A DNA stretch of 9,547 bases from an uncultured Gammaproteobacteria bacterium. GTDB lineage: Bacteria > Pseudomonadota > Gammaproteobacteria > PS1 > Pseudothioglobaceae. Within the stretch, counting starts at the first letter, position 1. Every line of letters begins with the position of its first letter. Location: assembly GCA_929200175.1 (NCBI GenBank), contig CAKMYR010000042.1, positions 1 through 9,547 on the forward strand, in the 5' to 3' direction. Under the pieces are notes generated by a model. The model did no database searches, was not told where the DNA came from, and worked only from the letters and a program-made list of their open reading frames with translations. Positions 5,624-9,547 of the stretch are shown here, one piece after another. Both the position numbers and the translations under genes were made by a program.

Positions 5624-5636
5624 GCTAATCGCTAAA

Positions 5637-7703
5637 ATGCAAGACCTAAGTGATTCTATTACAACACTAGATGGATTAGGATTAAAAACCGCTCAAAAAC
5701 TAAACAATATTGGGATATATACTTTATGGCATTTGTTGTTTCATTTGCCATATCGTTATCAAAATAAAACTAAAATAACTCCATTGAGCAACATCCAAGT
5801 TGGAAAAGAATACTTAGTAAGATTAACAATTGGGCATGTAAAAGAGGTTAACACTAGGCGTAAACAATTAATATGTTACTTGCATGATGAGAATAATCTA
5901 AAATTAATCTTGCGTTTTTTTAATTTCTCTTCTTATCAAAAAATTGGTTTTAATCGCGGCGGAAATATCGAGTGTTTTGGAGAAATTAAGATTTCGCGTC
6001 AAGGCTTAGAAATGCACCATCCAGACTATAGTCTAATCTCACAAAAGCAAAAACCTTTAATAGAAAAAACCTTAAGCCCAATTTATCCATTAACTGCTGA
6101 TATTAGACAATTACAGTTAAAAAAATGGATTAAATCTGCTATTAAAGTTTTGCAAGACTCAAATTTTATTGATTATTTTAAAAATGTAACAAAAAATTAT
6201 TTGCCTACTATGAAACAATCAATAATCACTTTACATTATCCAAATAAATTTGAAAATATTGATAATATCAAACAATTCAAACATCCAGCACAGAAAAGAT
6301 TAATTATAGAAGAGTTTTGCGCTAATCGCATAAGCCTATTAGAGGAAAAAACCAAGCATAAAACTAAAATCTCAAATACTTTTACAATAAAAAATAACCT
6401 ATCTAATAAATTATTAAAATCAATTGAATTTAAACTTACAAATGCCCAAAAAAAAAGCATAGCAGAGATAAACCAAGACTTATCTTCAAATCATCCAATG
6501 CTAAGACTATTACAAGGTGATGTAGGTTCTGGAAAAACTATCGTAGCGGTATTTAGTTGTTTGCAAGCAATTGAAAATGGATTTCAAGCAGCTATTATGG
6601 TACCAACAGAAATATTATCATTTCAGCATTTAACAAGCTTTTCAAAATACACTAAGCCGCTAAATATCAAATTATCTTTGTTAAACAGCTCTCAAAATGC
6701 AAAACAAAAAAAACAACAACTAGCTGATATTAAATCTGGAGAAGCTAAAATAATTATTGGAACTCATTCTTTATTTCAAGAAAATGTAGTATTTGATAAC
6801 CTAGGATTAATAATAATTGATGAGCAACATAAATTTGGAGTACATCAAAGACTTTTATTATCAAAAAAAGCTAAAAATACTCCTCATCAATTAATAATGA
6901 CTGCAACGCCTATTCCACGCTCGTTGACAATGAGTGCATATGCATATTTAAGTTGCTCTATTATTGATGAAATACCTCCAGGAAGAAAACAAATTAAAAC
7001 TATCGTAATCAATAACACTCGCAAACATGAAGTAATTGAAAAAATCAAGCAAGTTTGTGAAAATAATAATCAAGCATATTGGGTTTGTACATTAATTGAA
7101 GAATCAGAAAATATGCGTGATGAATCTGCAAAAAATACATTTGAATATTTAAAAAATAACTTACCAAATTTATCAATAGCATTAGTTCATAGCAAATTAG
7201 ATAAAGATGAAAAACAAAAAATAATGCTTGATTTTGCTAATGGCGATATTGATGTTTTAGTTGCAACCACAGTAATTGAAGTAGGCTTAAATGTAATTAA
7301 TGCCTCACTTATGATTATTGAAAATACCGAAAGGCTTGGACTAGCGCAATTACATCAGCTTCGAGGTCGCATAGGTCGTGGCAATGATGCAAGTATTTGT
7401 ATATTAATGTATCAAAAACCATTAAGCAAAAAAGCAGCTGCAAGACTTGGTATATTAAGACAAACAAATGATGGCTTTAAAATTGCACAAAAAGATTTAG
7501 AATTAAGAGGCCCTGGAGAAATACTAGGAACTCAACAAACTGGAATTACTAATATGCAAATAGCAAACATAGTAAGAGATGGTTATTTATTAGAAACAGT
7601 GAATTTTTATTCAAATCAATTACTAAAACTTAATAAAGATGAACTAAAAACCTTAATAAATCGCTGGATTACTGAAAAAAAAATCAAATATGCCAACACC
7701 TAA
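5637..7703 (+). CDS. recG: ATP-dependent DNA helicase RecG
   Basis: RecG is a monomeric superfamily 2 double-strand translocase that reverses stalled forks and processes Holliday junctions and R-loops. The 688 residues match the usual length (E. coli 693). The N-terminal part starts with a helix-hairpin-like LDGLGLKTAQKL (about 12-23) and LLFHLPYRYQ, then the OB-fold wedge domain to about residue 150. Motor motifs are in order: GDVGSGKT (294-301, K300), DEQH (395-398), TATPIPR (422-428), and QLRGRIGRG (574-582). The C-terminal region carries DLELRGPGEILGTQQTG, typical of RecG. It follows ridA closely on the same strand and converges with tilS across 43 bases. No clear Shine-Dalgarno lies in the 13-base gap after ridA, so expression probably depends on the ridA transcript. 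Confidence 0.98.
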   Translation: MQDLSDSITTLDGLGLKTAQKLNNIGIYTLWHLLFHLPYRYQNKTKITPLSNIQVGKEYLVRLTIGHVKEVNTRRKQLICYLHDENNLKLILRFFNFSSYQKIGFNRGGNIECFGEIKISRQGLEMHHPDYSLISQKQKPLIEKTLSPIYPLTADIRQLQLKKWIKSAIKVLQDSNFIDYFKNVTKNYLPTMKQSIITLHYPNKFENIDNIKQFKHPAQKRLIIEEFCANRISLLEEKTKHKTKISNTFTIKNNLSNKLLKSIEFKLTNAQKKSIAEINQDLSSNHPMLRLLQGDVGSGKTIVAVFSCLQAIENGFQAAIMVPTEILSFQHLTSFSKYTKPLNIKLSLLNSSQNAKQKKQQLADIKSGEAKIIIGTHSLFQENVVFDNLGLIIIDEQHKFGVHQRLLLSKKAKNTPHQLIMTATPIPRSLTMSAYAYLSCSIIDEIPPGRKQIKTIVINNTRKHEVIEKIKQVCENNNQAYWVCTLIEESENMRDESAKNTFEYLKNNLPNLSIALVHSKLDKDEKQKIMLDFANGDIDVLVATTVIEVGLNVINASLMIIENTERLGLAQLHQLRGRIGRGNDASICILMYQKPLSKKAAARLGILRQTNDGFKIAQKDLELRGPGEILGTQQTGITNMQIANIVRDGYLLETVNFYSNQLLKLNKDELKTLINRWITEKKIKYANT

Positions 7704-7746
7704 AATTAATTTATATTTTTAGTTTAAGCAATAATTTAATAAATAA

Positions 7747-8916
7747 TCAAACCTCCTCAAGTCTACCAATACGCTCCATTGCTACTAATTTATTATCAAT
7801 ATAGTACATTTTTAAATTATCTCTTTCCCAAGGCGGAATGTTAGCTTGTTGCAAAATTTTTTTTAATGACTGCGTATGTTTTTTATTAATCAATCTAACT
7901 CTTTGTCCTTTAGTCCGATAGCCAATTGAAAAATTAGCCAAATTTACAAATTCTTGATATAACGGACAAAAATTATTATTTTCATCGTTGTTATTAATAA
8001 AATAAAGCTCATTTTTATAACTTCTAACTTGATAGTTATCCCAATTTACTTTTGGTTTTGCGTCTTTTTTTGCGTATAAAATCTTTACAATTTCTAACAT
8101 AACATTATTAGTAGGCATTATAAAATCCAAAGATTTTATGTGATATCTAATAACATTTTTTATTCTTTTTAGATCTAACTTAATTAAGTTTGCAATATTT
8201 ATTTTATTATTATTAATTAATTTATTTTGAGTAATATCAATCAATGCTAATTCGTTAACTAATTGTAATGCCTCTGCTTGATTATTAGCTGCTCTAGCTA
8301 TAACTTGTGTTATATTTTCATATACCTTAAATAACTCTGGAATGATCTTTAATCTAATGAAATTGCGTCTAAAATTAATATTCTCATTACTATCATCTTC
8401 TACCCACTTTAGTTTATTTAAATTAGCATAGTTATTAATTACCTCTTTTTTAACATCTAATAAAGGACGATAATGAAAGCCTTTGCCTAATTTTTTTATT
8501 TTAGGCATAGCAGCTAATCCATTTAGTCCACCGCCACGAAAAAGTTGTATTAATAATGTTTCTGCTTGATCATTTTGATGATGGGCTGTACACAAAATAT
8601 CATTATCTTTTAAATTACAAGCTAATGCTTGATAACGCTTTTGACGCAATCTTTGCTCAATATTTGATTTTCCTGTTATTGATATATTGATATTTTTATA
8701 ATCAACATTGATATTTTTACATAAATCTTTACAAAACAAACTCCATTTATCACAATGCTTTGATAAATTATGATTGCAATGTATAACTTTTAAATTATTA
8801 TGATAATTTTTATTCAGATAATGTAATAATACAATTGAATCTATGCCGCCGCTTAATGCTAGAACTATATTTTTTCCTACAAGATATGAGTCTTTTTTAT
8901 CTAAATAACTTTGCAT
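7747..8916 (-). CDS. tilS: tRNA(Ile)-lysidine synthetase TilS
   Basis: TilS attaches lysine to C34 of tRNA-Ile(CAU), using ATP, so that it reads AUA as isoleucine instead of AUG as methionine. This is essential in an AT-rich genome that uses AUA often, and ATA codons are frequent in these genes. The 389-residue product has the PP-loop SGGIDS (22-27), HNLS (49-52), an Arg-rich helix IEQRLRQKRYQ (86-96), TAHHQNDQAETLLIQLFRGG (110-129), RPLL (150-153), EDDSN (173-177) and RRNFIR (183-188). A C-terminal TilS_C domain (about 315-389) includes GQRVRL and IPPWERD. It is somewhat shorter than E. coli TilS (432) in its middle and its tail. The start at ATG 8916 is the only usable one, because an upstream ATG at 8928-8926 stops after four codons. 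It follows accA by 47 bases on the same strand, a common gammaproteobacterial order. Shine-Dalgarno weak or absent. Confidence 0.96.
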   Translation of the reverse strand: MQSYLDKKDSYLVGKNIVLALSGGIDSIVLLHYLNKNYHNNLKVIHCNHNLSKHCDKWSLFCKDLCKNINVDYKNINISITGKSNIEQRLRQKRYQALACNLKDNDILCTAHHQNDQAETLLIQLFRGGGLNGLAAMPKIKKLGKGFHYRPLLDVKKEVINNYANLNKLKWVEDDSNENINFRRNFIRLKIIPELFKVYENITQVIARAANNQAEALQLVNELALIDITQNKLINNNKINIANLIKLDLKRIKNVIRYHIKSLDFIMPTNNVMLEIVKILYAKKDAKPKVNWDNYQVRSYKNELYFINNNDENNNFCPLYQEFVNLANFSIGYRTKGQRVRLINKKHTQSLKKILQQANIPPWERDNLKMYYIDNKLVAMERIGRLEEV

Positions 8917-8943
8917 TTTTACTTAAATGTCATGTAATTTAGC

Positions 8944-8955
8944 TTCCTTAAGGAA
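8944..8955. repeat. Perfect 12-bp palindrome between accA and tilS
   Basis: TTCCTTAAGGAA is a perfect palindrome in the 47-base gap between the accA stop and the tilS start. It could be a protein-binding site or, as RNA, a short processing or pausing hairpin. It has no loop, so it is a poor hairpin, and no poly-U run suitable for a terminator follows closely on the minus strand. The AAGGAA half is Shine-Dalgarno-like but lies too far (over 25 bases) from the tilS ATG to serve it. Confidence 0.4.
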
Positions 8956-8963
8956 TAATTTTA

Positions 8964-9547
8964 TTATTTGAATTCCCCAAAATCTAATATTTTTTTATGT
9001 CTATCTTGTAATAATTTATCAATTGGTTTTTCTATTATTTTTTGGATTTCTTCTTCTAAGGCTTTTCTTAAAAATTGCTTTGCTTGCTCTGGATTGCGAT
9101 GAATACCGCCTAAAGGCTCATTTATTATTTTATCAATTAATCCTAATTTCTTTAAATTATAACTAGTAAGTTTAAGGGATTCAGCAGCAGTATTTGCCTT
9201 AGCAGAGTCTTTATATAAAATAGAAGCACAGCCTTCTGGAGAAATAACCGAATATATGCTATATTCAAACATCATAACAATATCAGCAACACCAATAGCC
9301 AATGCCCCACCAGAGCCGCCCTCTCCAATTATTACCGAAATAACAGGGGTAGTAATATCTGACATTTCATATAAATTTTTAGCTATGGCATAACTTTGTC
9401 CTCGCTCTTCAGCGCCTATACCGGGATAGGCTCCTGGAGTATCAATAAAAGTAATAATAGGTAATGAAAATTTTTCTGCCATTTTAAATAGACGCAAAGC
9501 TTTACGATAACCTTCAGGGTTAGGCATGCCAAATCTATATTTTAATT
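8964..9547 (-). CDS. accA: Acetyl-CoA carboxylase carboxyltransferase subunit alpha, C-terminal part (runs off the right edge)
   Basis: AccA and AccD form the carboxyltransferase that moves the carboxyl group from biotin-BCCP to acetyl-CoA, the first committed step of fatty-acid synthesis in the cytoplasm. About 194 codons are present, roughly the last 60% of a usual 315-320-residue protein. The frame is open to the window edge: the codons before the internal ATG at 9527 read IKYRFG, which joins MPNPEGYRKALRL exactly as in the family, so that ATG is not the start. Landmarks include FIDTPGAYPGIGAEERGQ and IGEGGSGGALAIG, which form the crotonase-like oxyanion site, and SPEGCASILYKD. The ending RHKKILDFGEFK corresponds to the usual C-terminal helix. 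tilS follows 47 bases downstream on the same strand and is probably co-transcribed. Confidence 0.97.
   Translation of the reverse strand, partial: LKYRFGMPNPEGYRKALRLFKMAEKFSLPIITFIDTPGAYPGIGAEERGQSYAIAKNLYEMSDITTPVISVIIGEGGSGGALAIGVADIVMMFEYSIYSVISPEGCASILYKDSAKANTAAESLKLTSYNLKKLGLIDKIINEPLGGIHRNPEQAKQFLRKALEEEIQKIIEKPIDKLLQDRHKKILDFGEFK

Noticed and set aside
7700..7722. CTAAAA/TTTTAG inverted repeat at the recG-tilS junction as a bidirectional terminator
   Set aside because: The stem is six pairs with only one G-C pair and an 11-base loop. It is too weak to call in DNA of this composition.
9525..9527. ATG at 9527 as the accA start
   Set aside because: The upstream codons continue the AccA family sequence without a break, so this Met is internal and the gene is cut by the window edge.

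Overview
The window is a low-G+C (roughly 30% by eye) stretch of chromosome that looks like a gammaproteobacterium. The evidence is the divergent trxB / ftsK-lolA arrangement (as in E. coli, but without lrp between them), the ridA-recG pair, accA followed directly by tilS, and a porin-like secreted protein with a classical signal peptide. Genus cannot be settled from the sequence alone. AT-rich lineages such as Francisellaceae or SUP05/Thioglobus-type and symbiont gammaproteobacteria would fit. This is an inference from composition and gene order, not a database match.

Layout from left to right. The start of a porin-like gene (minus strand) runs off the left edge and is driven by a textbook sigma-70 promoter and a strong Shine-Dalgarno. 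A 447-base A/T-rich gap with several inverted repeats follows. Then comes a small toxin-antitoxin module (plus strand): an intact ribbon-helix-helix-type antitoxin and a PIN-domain toxin that appears to have lost its middle. A tRNA-Phe(GAA) gene and trxB follow on the minus strand. Divergent from trxB, ftsK and lolA overlap by 8 bases on the plus strand. After an AT-rich spacer with a promoter come ridA and recG (plus). Convergent with them on the minus strand are tilS and the C-terminal two thirds of accA, which continues beyond the right edge.

Most of the window is core housekeeping: thiol redox (TrxB), chromosome segregation (FtsK), lipoprotein transport (LolA), reactive enamine/imine detoxification (RidA), recombination and fork repair (RecG), tRNA-Ile decoding (TilS, plus the Phe tRNA) and fatty-acid synthesis (AccA). 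The only accessory-looking part is about 450-1160, between the porin promoter and the 3' end of tRNA-Phe. It holds the TA remnant, and a partial copy of the tRNA 3' end may mark its far side.

I did not find a convincing new multi-gene system. The best leads are the internally deleted PIN toxin, the tRNA-flanked context of the TA pair, and the paired CTTTAC/GTAAAG inverted repeats in the two promoter regions of the large gap. No CRISPR array, insertion sequence, rRNA or recognisable riboswitch was seen.
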